A DNA stretch of 11,197 bases from an uncultured Opitutia bacterium. GTDB taxonomy: Bacteria; Verrucomicrobiota; Verrucomicrobiia; Opitutales; Opitutaceae. The notes beneath the pieces are model-generated. The model ran no database searches and was not told the origin of the DNA. It worked only from the letters and a program-made list of their open reading frames with translations. Below, piece by piece: positions 1 through 6,221 of the stretch (positions within the stretch are counted from its first letter, which is position 1; each line of letters starts with the position of its first letter). The position numbers and the translations under genes are program-made. The stretch is taken from positions 1 to 11,197 of the forward strand of contig CALFZM010000033.1 of NCBI GenBank assembly GCA_937952235.1, written 5' to 3'.

Positions 1-1
1 C

Positions 2-379
2 GGCCCGGACTGCATGGACGTGTCGGCCGACGGCAGCGCCGTGATCCTGTGGATGGAAACCGGCACCGCCGAGAACGAGGCCGGCATCTATGCGCGCCGG
101 TTCCTCGCCGATGGCACCCTTACCACGCCGCAGCTCGTCGCGGCCTCGACCCAGGCCCGCGCCAGCGGCTTTCCGCGCGCCGCTCTCCGGCCCGACGGTC
201 GCTTGGTGATGTCGTGGACGCTCGCCGGCACGCCTTCGCAGGTGCGCACGATCAGCTTCGATCCGGCCCGGCTCGTCGCCGACGGCGCGCGGGTGTCGCT
301 CGCCCCCGCGCGGCGCGGACCGCCCGTCGATCCGGAGCTCTGCACCTCGCCGGTCGCCGTCGTCGCGGCGCATCCCTGA
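2..379 (+). CDS. C-terminal part of an unidentified protein, possibly sialidase/beta-propeller-like
   Basis: The reading frame is open from the first complete codon at base 2 to a TGA at 377-379, so the 5' end lies outside the window. About 125 residues are visible. Two stretches look like repeated beta-propeller blades: DGSAVILWME followed by IYARRFLADG, and then RPDGRLVMSWTLAG followed by a strand. This pattern of an Asp-Gly turn before a strand ending in W is common in sialidase/BNR-type and other propeller proteins. Three Cys or so and no membrane segment are visible. Proteins of that type sometimes sit beside periplasmic copper proteins, which would fit the CusF-like gene downstream, but this is inference. 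The coding frame is supported by strong G/C third-position bias. Function is not established. A short repeat (398-472) separates it from the next gene. Confidence 0.6.
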   Translation, partial: GPDCMDVSADGSAVILWMETGTAENEAGIYARRFLADGTLTTPQLVAASTQARASGFPRAALRPDGRLVMSWTLAGTPSQVRTISFDPARLVADGARVSLAPARRGPPVDPELCTSPVAVVAAHP

Positions 380-397
380 GCCCGCGGACGCCGTGAA

Positions 398-472
398 GGT
401 GGAGGGCCCGTCCCCAGGCCGCTGACCATGAAACGAACGTACGGCAACGGGCTGGGGACAGCCCGTTCCACC
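398..472. repeat. REP/BIME-like paired hairpin element, copy A
   Basis: The element starts with GGTGGAG and ends with TTCCACC. Its left half reads GGTGGAGGGCCCGTCCCCAGG and onward. The right half, read on the - strand, is GGTGGA, then a stem ACGGGCT, a GTCCCC-type loop and AGCCCGT. It is a diverged relative of the elements at 1259-1334 and 5874-5949 and lies 19 bp after the stop of the upstream gene. The right-hand hairpin (447-466) is the better preserved one. Confidence 0.75.
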
Positions 473-512
473 GTCTTGCGGCGATCCGAGACCCCATTTA
501 ACCCATCCCGTC

Positions 513-848
513 ATGACCTCCCGATTCGCACTCCTGCTCCTCCTCGCCGCCGCGCCGGCGGTGGCGCTCGCCCCGCTGGCCACGGCCGCGGCCCAGAAGG
601 CTCCGGAAGCCGGCAAACGCCATCCGCTCAAGGGCGTGGTGGTCGCCGTCGATGCCAACCTCTCCGCCCTGCGCGTGAAGCACGAGGAGATCCCCGGGGT
701 CATGCGCGCGATGACGATGCTCTTCAAGGTCGACGACGCCACGCTGAAGGCACTCAAGGCGGGCGACGAAATCACCGCCCTGATGGCACGAGAGAACGGC
801 GAGTGGCGCCTGTATGACGTGAAGGTCGCGAAACCGGCGCGGAAGTGA
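513..848 (+). CDS. CusF-like periplasmic copper-binding protein
   Basis: This 111-residue protein has an N-terminal signal peptide (hydrophobic residues about 5-20, Ala-rich cleavage region near 24-28), followed by a single small beta-barrel domain of the CusF copper-binding family. The diagnostic stretch is HEEIPGVMRAMTMLFKV (residues 57-73). His57, Met67 and Met69 match the Cu(I)/Ag(I) ligands of E. coli CusF, while the capping Trp appears to be replaced by Met64. The late motif LKAGDEI and a terminal strand ending WRLYDVKV also fit the family. The expected role is binding Cu(I) in the periplasm, either as a chaperone to an efflux system or as a buffer. No cusCBA genes are present. The ATG at 513 is chosen because it gives an intact signal peptide; no Shine-Dalgarno sequence precedes it. 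The last codons overlap the start of the ModE-type regulator by 4 bp, which suggests coupled translation. Confidence 0.88.
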   Translation: MTSRFALLLLLAAAPAVALAPLATAAAQKAPEAGKRHPLKGVVVAVDANLSALRVKHEEIPGVMRAMTMLFKVDDATLKALKAGDEITALMARENGEWRLYDVKVAKPARK

Positions 849-1204
849 AAGCCCGCGCGCAGCCGCCGGAGCTTCAGCCCCGGCTTCGCTTTCCGCATGC
901 CGGGCCCGATGCCTTCGGGCCGGGCAAGGCGGAGCTGCTCCGGCACATCGCCGCGACCGGCTCGATCCGGACCGCAGCCGCCGAGCTGGGCATGTCCTAC
1001 AACCGCGCCTGGCAGCTCGTCGCGGCCATGAACGCCCTCTTCCGCACCCCGCTGGTCGCGCGCGTGCGCGGGGGCGGCACCGGCGGCGGCGCGGCCCTCA
1101 CGCCGCTCGGCGAGGAAGTGCTCCGGCGCTACACCCGCATGGAGGCGGCCACGCGGCGCGCCGTGCGGGCGGACTGGAACGCGCTCTGCGCGCTGCTCCG
1201 CTGA
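845..1204 (+). CDS. Short ModE-type winged-helix transcriptional regulator, no molybdate-binding domain
   Basis: This 119-residue protein matches the N-terminal DNA-binding domain of ModE. The signature is FGPGKAELLRHIAATGSI (residues 24-41), then AAAELGMSYNRAWQLVAAMN (44-63, the helix-turn-helix), a wing RVRGGGTGGGAALT (73-86) and a final helix. Full-length ModE is about 260 residues and carries two molybdate-binding TOBE/MopI domains; here the protein ends after the winged helix. Such single-domain versions are known in many bacteria and may bind DNA without sensing molybdate directly. It starts with GTG in the GTGA overlap with the CusF-like gene, so both are probably on one transcript. 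Its location directly before modA and modB suggests it regulates them. I see no clear ModE-type palindrome in the spacer. The family call is firm; the regulatory target is inferred. Confidence 0.88.
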   Translation: MKARAQPPELQPRLRFPHAGPDAFGPGKAELLRHIAATGSIRTAAAELGMSYNRAWQLVAAMNALFRTPLVARVRGGGTGGGAALTPLGEEVLRRYTRMEAATRRAVRADWNALCALLR

Positions 1205-1206
1205 GG

Positions 1207-1351
1207 CGGACTCATGCAGTTGGACTTCAAATCACCCATGAAAAGGGCCGCACTGAAAGGTGGAGTGGCTTGTCCTCAAGCCGCTGTGAACCGGTCCGCC
1301 GAACGTCAGCCGCCTGGGGACAGGCGGCTCCACCTCAACTGCATGAGTCCG
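1207..1351. repeat. 145-bp unit bounded by 16-bp perfect inverted repeats
   Basis: CGGACTCATGCAGTTG at 1207-1222 is the exact reverse complement of 1336-1351. A 6-bp direct repeat CTGAGG lies just outside on each side (1201-1206 and 1353-1358, the right copy offset by one base). The interior carries the paired-hairpin repeat at 1259-1334. The layout resembles a miniature inverted-repeat element with a target duplication, but a regulatory cruciform or hairpin is also possible. The left CTGAGG includes the stop codon of the ModE-type gene. Confidence 0.6.
1259..1334. repeat. REP/BIME-like paired hairpin element, copy B
   Basis: This 76-bp element runs from GGTGGAG to CTCCACC. Its reverse complement matches the element at 5874-5949 in 69 of 76 positions by hand alignment without gaps. 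It contains two hairpins: one with stem GGCTTG and loop TCCT, and one with stem GCCGCCTG and loop in GGGG. The strongest conservation is in the stems and the GGTGGAG ends, while the central spacer differs. It lies in the spacer between the ModE-type gene and modA. Confidence 0.85.
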
Positions 1352-1429
1352 ACTGAGGCCGCGGGCGGACGCGCGATACGGCCCGGGCGTTCTATTTGAC
1401 ACAGGATAACGCCCCGGTTGCCTCGCCGG

Positions 1430-2194
1430 ATGACGTGCCGCCTCGTCCTTCTCTGCCTGGCGCTGGGCGCCGCCGCCGGCCTGCGGGCCCGCGAGGCGGT
1501 GGCGGTCGCGGCGGCCGCCAACCTCGTCCACGCCGTCGCGGCCCTCAACGCCGCCTACCGGGCCGAGGCGCCCGCGGTGACGGTGACCGCCGCGGTCGGC
1601 GCGTCGGGCAGCCTGTACGCCCAGGTCCGGCACGGTGCGCCGTACGACGTGTTTCTCTCGGCCGACCTCGAGTACCCGCGCCAGCTCGTGGCCGCGGGGG
1701 CCGCCGAGGCCTCCTCGCTGCGGACCTTCGCGACCGGTCGCCTGGTGGTCTGGACCCGCCGCGACGACCTCGATCTCGCCGACCTGGCCGCCCTGGTGCG
1801 GCAGGAAGGCGTCCGCAAGATCGCGCTCGCCCAGCCGAAGGTCGCACCCTACGGCCGCGCGGCCCAGGCGGTGCTCGAGGCGGTCGGCGCGTGGAGCGAG
1901 GTGCAGCCGAAGCTGGTGATCGGCGAGAACATCTCGCAGGCCGCGCAGTTCGTCGAAACCGGCAGCGCCGACGTCGGCTTCCTCGCCCTGTCGATCGTGC
2001 GTTCCTCGCGGCTGCCGACCCAGGGACACTGGCGCGAGATTCCGGCCGGGCAGCATCCGGGCGTGACGCTCGACCACGGTGTCGTGCTTACGACCCGCGG
2101 AAAGCGGAACGCGGCGGCGCGGCGCTATCTGGAGTTCCTCGGCAGCGAGGCGGGTAAACGCGTGCTGCGTGACTTCGGCTACGGAGTGCCGTGA
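1430..2194 (+). CDS. modA: Molybdate ABC transporter substrate-binding protein ModA
   Basis: ModA is the periplasmic protein that captures molybdate (or tungstate) and hands it to the ModB permease. The 254-residue product has a signal peptide (hydrophobic residues 5-19) and the family motifs in order: VAVAAAANLVHAVAAL (24-39), VGASGSLYAQVRHGAPYDVF (56-75), IALAQPKVAPYGRAA (131-145), and GENISQAAQFVETGSADVGF (165-184). The length is typical. The oxyanion-contacting Ser of GASGS is present, while the first-strand position usually seen as AAS is AAN, as in the AANF-type ModA branch. An in-frame TTG at 1418 would add four residues (MPRR) and more positive charge to the signal peptide. I prefer the ATG at 1430, but neither has a good ribosome-binding site. 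It lies 225 bp after the regulator and 185 bp before modB, with repeats filling both spacers. No modC is found nearby. Confidence 0.92.
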   Translation: MTCRLVLLCLALGAAAGLRAREAVAVAAAANLVHAVAALNAAYRAEAPAVTVTAAVGASGSLYAQVRHGAPYDVFLSADLEYPRQLVAAGAAEASSLRTFATGRLVVWTRRDDLDLADLAALVRQEGVRKIALAQPKVAPYGRAAQAVLEAVGAWSEVQPKLVIGENISQAAQFVETGSADVGFLALSIVRSSRLPTQGHWREIPAGQHPGVTLDHGVVLTTRGKRNAAARRYLEFLGSEAGKRVLRDFGYGVP

Positions 2195-2204
2195 GGCAGG
2201 TTCG

Positions 2205-2338
2205 TCCTGGGAGCGCGGACGCCCTCGTCCGCAACCGAGGTACGGAACAGGACGCTCATTCCACTTTGAACAGCCGACCTCGCCGAAGGAGACGAGGCGC
2301 CCTGCCACCAGCGGCCTGGGGACAGTCCGCTCTCCACC
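2205..2338. repeat. Composite spacer of three palindromic repeats
   Basis: The modA-modB spacer contains three adjacent hairpin-forming units. The first is a 7-bp stem, GCGGACG-CCCT-CGTCCGC (2215-2232). The second pairs CCTCG (2278-2282) with CGAGG (2293-2297). The third is a half copy of the GGTGGAG family on the - strand (2310-2338), ending CTCCACC. The first two are unrelated in sequence to the third. No sigma-70 promoter is evident. Transcription of modB might pass through these structures from modA. Confidence 0.65.
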
Positions 2339-2379
2339 TCAATCCCGCGGATTGAATCAGCGACTCCAAGCACTCATCA

Positions 2380-3093
2380 GTGGTCTTCCTTCCCTTGCCC
2401 GACGCCGCCTCCAGTTTCCTCGGTCTGCCCGCGCCCCTGTGGCAGTCGCTGTGGCTGACGGTGCGGCTGGCGGCGATCACCACGCTGATCCTCGGTTGCT
2501 GCGGGCTGCCGCTGGCGCACTGGCTCAACACGACGCGGTGGCGGCTCGCGCCGGCGATCGAGACGCTGGTGGCGCTGCCGATCGTGCTGCCGCCGACCGT
2601 CATCGGCTTCTATCTCCTCGTGGTCTTCTCGCCGCAGCACCCGCCGGGAAGCTGGTGGCGCGACGTGACCGGGGCGCCGCTCGCGTTCTCCTTTCCCGGG
2701 CTCGTCATCGCCTCCGTCTTCTACTCGCTGCCGTTTGCCGTGCAGCCTTTCCAGGCGGCCCTGCGGGCGGTGCCGCGCGAGCTGCTCGACGCCGGGTGCG
2801 CGCTCGGGGCCCCGCCGCTGCGGGTTTTCCTGCGCCTGCACGCGCCGCTGGCCTGGCGCGGGATCGCCGCAGGGCTGACGCTCGGGTTCGCGCACACGCT
2901 GGGGGAGTTCGGCGTGGTCCTGATGATCGGCGGCTCGATTCCCGGCGTGACCAAGGTCGCGAGCATCGCGCTCTACGACGAGGTGCAGGCGCTCGCGTAC
3001 CCCCAGGCGCACGCGTTCGCGGCGACGCTGCTGGTCGTATCGTTCGCGCTTCTGCTCGTCGTCACGCTGCTGCAGCGGCGGCGCGGCGGGTGA
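2380..3093 (+). CDS. modB: Molybdate ABC transporter permease ModB
   Basis: ModB is the inner-membrane channel subunit of the molybdate importer. The 237-residue product has about five hydrophobic segments (about 21-45, 59-83, 104-126, 160-186 and 212-232). The cytoplasmic EAA loop that docks on the ATPase is visible as ELLDAGCALGAPPLRVFLRL (134-153), followed by GLTLGFAHTLGEFGVVLMIG (165-184), a hallmark of ModB/CysT-type permeases. VALPIVLPPTVIGFYLL (64-80) is another ModB signature. The length agrees with the family (about 225-240). The start is a GTG at 2380, the first start after an in-frame stop at 2353-2355; no Shine-Dalgarno sequence is visible. The partner ATPase ModC, normally encoded next, is absent: the next gene belongs to another pathway. 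The ATPase must be supplied from elsewhere if the importer works. Confidence 0.92.
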   Translation: MVFLPLPDAASSFLGLPAPLWQSLWLTVRLAAITTLILGCCGLPLAHWLNTTRWRLAPAIETLVALPIVLPPTVIGFYLLVVFSPQHPPGSWWRDVTGAPLAFSFPGLVIASVFYSLPFAVQPFQAALRAVPRELLDAGCALGAPPLRVFLRLHAPLAWRGIAAGLTLGFAHTLGEFGVVLMIGGSIPGVTKVASIALYDEVQALAYPQAHAFAATLLVVSFALLLVVTLLQRRRGG

Positions 3094-3174
3094 TCGTGCC
3101 CGCGCCCAAGGAGCCGGCCGATGCGGGCGGTCGGCCTTGACGCGTTCGGCATAATGGCAACGTTCGCCCTGCCC

Positions 3175-3546
3175 ATGTCCGCCATCCGCACCACCCCGCT
3201 CCTGCCCGACCTGCCGCGTCGGGTGCTCGCGGCGGCCTGTGCGGTCCTGGTGCTCGCGTTGACGATCCTCGCGGCGAGCCCGGCGGCGCACGCGTCGTTG
3301 CACGACGACGGCCACGATCATTGCCGCGGTGACGCGCACGGCCACGCGCCATCGTCGGAGGATCATTCGTGCGCCGTCGTGTTGTTTGCGAGCGGCGTGT
3401 CGCTCCCGGTGGCGCCGGTGGCCGTGCTGCCGCCGACGTCCGTGCCCCTGGGCGTTTCGCCGGTCACGGCGGCCGAGGTTTACCTGGTGTCGCCCCGATA
3501 TCTCCGCCAGCCGGAGCGGGGGCCACCGGCCGTACGGGTCAGTTGA
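3175..3546 (+). CDS. Small exported His/Cys-rich protein, function unknown
   Basis: This 123-residue product has a signal peptide or single membrane anchor (RR at 15-16, hydrophobic 17-34, cleavage likely after AHA at 40). It is followed by a metal-binding-looking stretch with His43, His47, His49, Cys50, His55, His57, His64 and Cys66 (HDDGHDHC and later DHSCAVVLFASG). The C-terminal half is Pro/Val-rich and ends in RGPPAVRVS. Small proteins of this general design, some assigned to DUF2946-like groups, are found ahead of metal-related TonB receptors. Here it is 94 bp upstream of a ZnuD-like receptor. A periplasmic metal chaperone or sensor is a reasonable guess, not established. Longer in-frame starts exist at 3121 and 3154; I chose the ATG at 3175 because the signal peptide then begins close to the N terminus. 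No Shine-Dalgarno sequence is seen. Confidence 0.7.
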   Translation: MSAIRTTPLLPDLPRRVLAAACAVLVLALTILAASPAAHASLHDDGHDHCRGDAHGHAPSSEDHSCAVVLFASGVSLPVAPVAVLPPTSVPLGVSPVTAAEVYLVSPRYLRQPERGPPAVRVS

Positions 3547-3640
3547 GTCATCGCCGCGCGCGCTTTTCGCGCGTGGCTGGTTGCGCGTCGCCCGCCTCCG
3601 GCGTGGACGCGTTTGTCCGCCACTCCGTCCCTCCCGTACC

Positions 3641-5857
3641 ATGTCCCTTTACCTTCGTCTGCCCACCTCCTTCCTTTGCGCCGGCCTGCTTCTCGCCGCG
3701 GGCCGCGCCCAAACCGCCCCGGCCGCCCCGCGCCCGGCGGCGGCGCCCGCCTCGGGCCATTCGCACGACCCGGGTGCCGGGTCGCACACCAGCGGCACCG
3801 TCACGCTGGACCGGTTTGTCACGACGGTGACGCCGTTTCCGCGCAATCAGGTCGAACTGGCCCAATCCACCACCGTGCTCGACGGCCGCTCGCTGCTGCT
3901 GAAGCAGCAGGCGACCCTGGGCGACACCCTCGCGGCCGAGACCGGGATCAACGCCACGGCGTTCGGACCCGGGGCGAGCCGCCCGATCATCCGCGGGCTC
4001 GGCGGCGACCGAGTCCGCCTGCTGGAAAACAGCGTGGGCACGCTCGACGCCTCCGTGACGAGCCCGGACCACGCCGTGAGCGTGGAGCCGTTCCTGGTCG
4101 AGCGACTCGAGATCGTGCGCGGGCCGGCCGCCCTGCTCTACGGCAGCAACGCCGTGGGCGGCGTGGTCAACGCGATCACGCATCGCATCGAGACCGACCT
4201 GCCCACCGAGCCGGTGCGCGGCGGCTTCGAATTTCGCGGCGGCACGGCGGCCCGGGAATTCGGCCGCGGCGGCGTGCTCGACCTCGCGGTCCGGCCGGAC
4301 GACGGCAGCGCGCTCATCCTGCACCTCGACGGTTTCCGCCGCTCGACGGAGAACGTCCGCATCCCCGGCTTCGCGGAGAGCGCGGCACTGCGCGCGGAAG
4401 AGACGGAACACGCGCTCGAGGAGGGCGAACCGGCGCCGGACTTTGCCCGGCGGCGGCTGCCCAACAGCGCCCTCGAGACCGAGAGCGGCGCCGTGGGCCT
4501 CTCGTTCGTCACGAAAGCGTTCCACGTCGGCGCGAGCTACAGCGGCTTCGACACCGATTACGGCGTGCCGGGCCACGAACACCACCACCAAGAAGGCGAG
4601 GAGGAGGCCGGCAGCGGGGAAGCCGAGGGTGTCCGGATCAAGCTGCGCCAGCGGCGGACGGACGTGCAGGCCGAGTGGCACCACGACACCGGGTTCCTGC
4701 GCGGCGCGCGGGTGAAGTTTGGCCGCGCCGACTACCGGCACACGGAGTTCGAGCCGGACGGGACGGCGGGCACGCGTTTCACCAACCGCGGTCACGACGG
4801 CCGGTTCGAGCTGCTCCACGGCGACGCCCGGCCCTGGTCGGGTGCGGTCGGCGTGCAACTGACCCGCAGCGATTTCGCCGCCGTCGGCGACGAGGCGTTC
4901 CTGCCGCCTGCGCTGACGCGCAGCGAGTCCGCCTTTGCTTTCCAGGAGATCGACCAGGGGCCCCTGGCGTGGCAGTTCGGCGCCCGGGTCGAGCGCACGC
5001 GGGTGACGCCGGCCGGCGGCCGGACCTGGCGTGACACGGAAGTCAGCGGCGCCCTCGGCGTCGTGTGGAAACTCGACCGCGACTACGTGCTGGCCGCCTC
5101 CCTCACGCGCACCGGCCGGCCCCCCAACGCCCAGGAGCGCTTTGCGGACGGCCCGCACGCCGGCACCGGCGCGTACGAGATCGGCGACGAAGACCTCGGG
5201 GCCGAGCACTCCGTGGCGGCGGAGATCAGCCTGCGCCGCCGCACAGGCATGGTCACCGGAGCCGTCACGGTTTTCACGAACCGCTTCAGCAATTTCATCT
5301 TCGAACAGCCGACCGGGCTGGTGGCGGTGGAGCACGGCGACGCGTGGGAGTTCCTCGCGCCGGATGACGAGCATCTCGAGGAGCACGAAGGCGAAGGCCT
5401 GGCCGTCTATCGCTTCGTCCAGCGACGCGCGCGGTTCTGGGGCGCGGAGATCGAGACGCTCTGGCACCTTCACGAGCAGCGCGACTGGCAGCTCGACCTG
5501 CGGCTCGCGGCCGACTTCACCCGGGCGACGGAAGGGGGCCGCAACCTGCCGCGGATTCCGCCCGGCCGGTTGAGCGCGGGCCTGTTCTGGGCGCACGCGG
5601 GTTGGAACGCGGGGGTGGAGGGCAAGCTGACCCTGCGCCAGAACCGCGTCGCCGCCAACGAGTCGCCGACCGACGACTACGTCCTCCTGAGCGCGCACCT
5701 GACCCGCACGCTCACGTTCGGGCATACCGCGTGGGAGGTCTTCATCCGCGGCACCAACTTGACCAATGACGAGGCGCGGCCGCACGCGTCCTTCGTCAAG
5801 GACCTCGCGCCCCTCCCCGGCCGTGGCGCGATGGCGGGCGTACGAATGAAGTTCTGA
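3641..5857 (+). CDS. ZnuD-like TonB-dependent outer-membrane metal receptor
   Basis: The 738-residue product is a TonB-dependent receptor that would import a metal or metal complex across the outer membrane. It has a signal peptide (1-23), a His-containing N-terminal extension (His40, His42, His49), a TonB-box-like segment near 55-62, a plug domain (about 70-180) and a 22-stranded-type barrel ending in Phe (RMKF). The plug motifs FGPGASRPIIRGLGGDRVR (108-126), SPDHAVSVEPFLVERLEIVR (141-160) and GPAALLYGSNAVGGVVNAI match the ZnuD family of zinc receptors. Two acidic/His-rich loops (HEHHHQEGEEE from residue 312; DDEHLEEHEGEG from residue 575) resemble the zinc-capturing loops of Neisseria ZnuD. 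Zinc is the best guess; copper, nickel or cobalt are possible. The ATG at 3641 is preferred because it begins the signal peptide; the frame stays open upstream. It probably forms a unit with the small His-rich gene before it. Confidence 0.9.
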   Translation: MSLYLRLPTSFLCAGLLLAAGRAQTAPAAPRPAAAPASGHSHDPGAGSHTSGTVTLDRFVTTVTPFPRNQVELAQSTTVLDGRSLLLKQQATLGDTLAAETGINATAFGPGASRPIIRGLGGDRVRLLENSVGTLDASVTSPDHAVSVEPFLVERLEIVRGPAALLYGSNAVGGVVNAITHRIETDLPTEPVRGGFEFRGGTAAREFGRGGVLDLAVRPDDGSALILHLDGFRRSTENVRIPGFAESAALRAEETEHALEEGEPAPDFARRRLPNSALETESGAVGLSFVTKAFHVGASYSGFDTDYGVPGHEHHHQEGEEEAGSGEAEGVRIKLRQRRTDVQAEWHHDTGFLRGARVKFGRADYRHTEFEPDGTAGTRFTNRGHDGRFELLHGDARPWSGAVGVQLTRSDFAAVGDEAFLPPALTRSESAFAFQEIDQGPLAWQFGARVERTRVTPAGGRTWRDTEVSGALGVVWKLDRDYVLAASLTRTGRPPNAQERFADGPHAGTGAYEIGDEDLGAEHSVAAEISLRRRTGMVTGAVTVFTNRFSNFIFEQPTGLVAVEHGDAWEFLAPDDEHLEEHEGEGLAVYRFVQRRARFWGAEIETLWHLHEQRDWQLDLRLAADFTRATEGGRNLPRIPPGRLSAGLFWAHAGWNAGVEGKLTLRQNRVAANESPTDDYVLLSAHLTRTLTFGHTAWEVFIRGTNLTNDEARPHASFVKDLAPLPGRGAMAGVRMKF

Positions 5858-5873
5858 ACCAACGGTTCGGCTG

Positions 5874-5949
5874 GGTGGAGCCGCCTGTCCCCAGGCGGCT
5901 GACGTGCGACGGACCCGTCGGCAGCGGCTTGAGGACAAGCCGCTCCACC
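5874..5949. repeat. REP/BIME-like paired hairpin element, copy D
   Basis: This 76-bp element has ends GGTGGAG/CTCCACC. Hairpin 1 (5880-5899) pairs GCCGCCTG with CAGGCGGC. Hairpin 2 (5923-5944) pairs AGCGGCTTG with CAAGCCGCT around GAGG. It is inverted relative to copy B. It lies 16 bp after the receptor stop codon; a small GAACC/GGTTC hairpin (5856-5868) overlaps that stop. Paired hairpins here may stabilise or end the receptor mRNA. Confidence 0.85.
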
Positions 5950-5960
5950 TTTATCTCGAA

Positions 5961-6001
5961 GGCCCCCTGCACAGTTGGCTGAGGCAGTAAACCGGGGGGC
6001 C
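5961..6001. other. Possible stem-loop between the two gene groups
   Basis: GGCCCCC (5961-5967) can pair with GGGGGCC (5995-6001), and CTGC (5967-5970) with GCAG (5983-5986). No T-run follows, so it is not a standard intrinsic terminator. It lies in the 364-bp gap between the receptor and the cupin gene, which also holds the repeats at 5874-5949 and 6020-6067. No gene was found in the remaining 150 bp before the cupin start. Confidence 0.3.
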
Positions 6002-6019
6002 GGCGGAATGCGCGGCTAA

Positions 6020-6067
6020 CACGGATCGGGGCGGCCACCCGATTCCGTGTCTTCGGTGTGATCCGTG
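6020..6067. repeat. CACGGATC palindromic repeat
   Basis: CACGGATC at 6020-6027 is inverted as GATCCGTG at 6060-6067. A second, closer partner CCGATTCCGTG (6039-6049) pairs with CACGGATCGG with one bulged base. The TCCGTG motif therefore occurs twice in succession on the right side. The sequence is unlike the other repeats in the window and looks like a separate dispersed intergenic family. Confidence 0.5.
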
Positions 6068-6221
6068 GGCCACCCCGGCCGCCGTTATTTCACCAAAACT
6101 CGCCGCGCCCCTTCTAGGCGTCGGCGGGGCGGGTGCGTTAGGATGGTCGTCCGTTTCCCCGTTTCAACCCTGCCCCTTGTGCCCGCCGGAGCCCATGCCG
6201 CCGGGCTCGCGAAATTTCCCC

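Noticed and set aside
1396..1401. TTGACA resembling a -35 box before modA
   Set aside because: No acceptable -10 box lies about 17 bp downstream; that position would fall inside the start of modA. Probably chance.
3090..3140. GTG start overlapping the modB stop (GTGA), considered as the beginning of modC
   Set aside because: The frame ends after 16 codons and shows no ATPase motif.
3137..3162. TTGACG, CATAAT and a CGTT...AACG arrangement before the His-rich gene, considered as promoter or Zur-type operator
   Set aside because: The -35 and -10-like words are only 7 bp apart, and the CGTT/AACG palindrome has no conserved inner half-sites.
3557..3573. CGCGCG-CTTTT-CGCGCG hairpin after the His-rich gene, considered as a terminator
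   Set aside because: There is no T-run after the stem, and simple alternating CG pairing arises easily at this base composition.
2377..3642. Open frame on the - strand opposite modB (421 codons)
   Set aside because: Extremely Arg-rich product, antisense to the clearly identified permease.
3548..5938. Long open frame on the - strand opposite the receptor gene (796 codons)
   Set aside because: It mirrors the receptor codons; its product is Arg/Ala/Glu/Gly-rich with no recognisable domain. High GC with G/C third positions makes long antisense frames expected.
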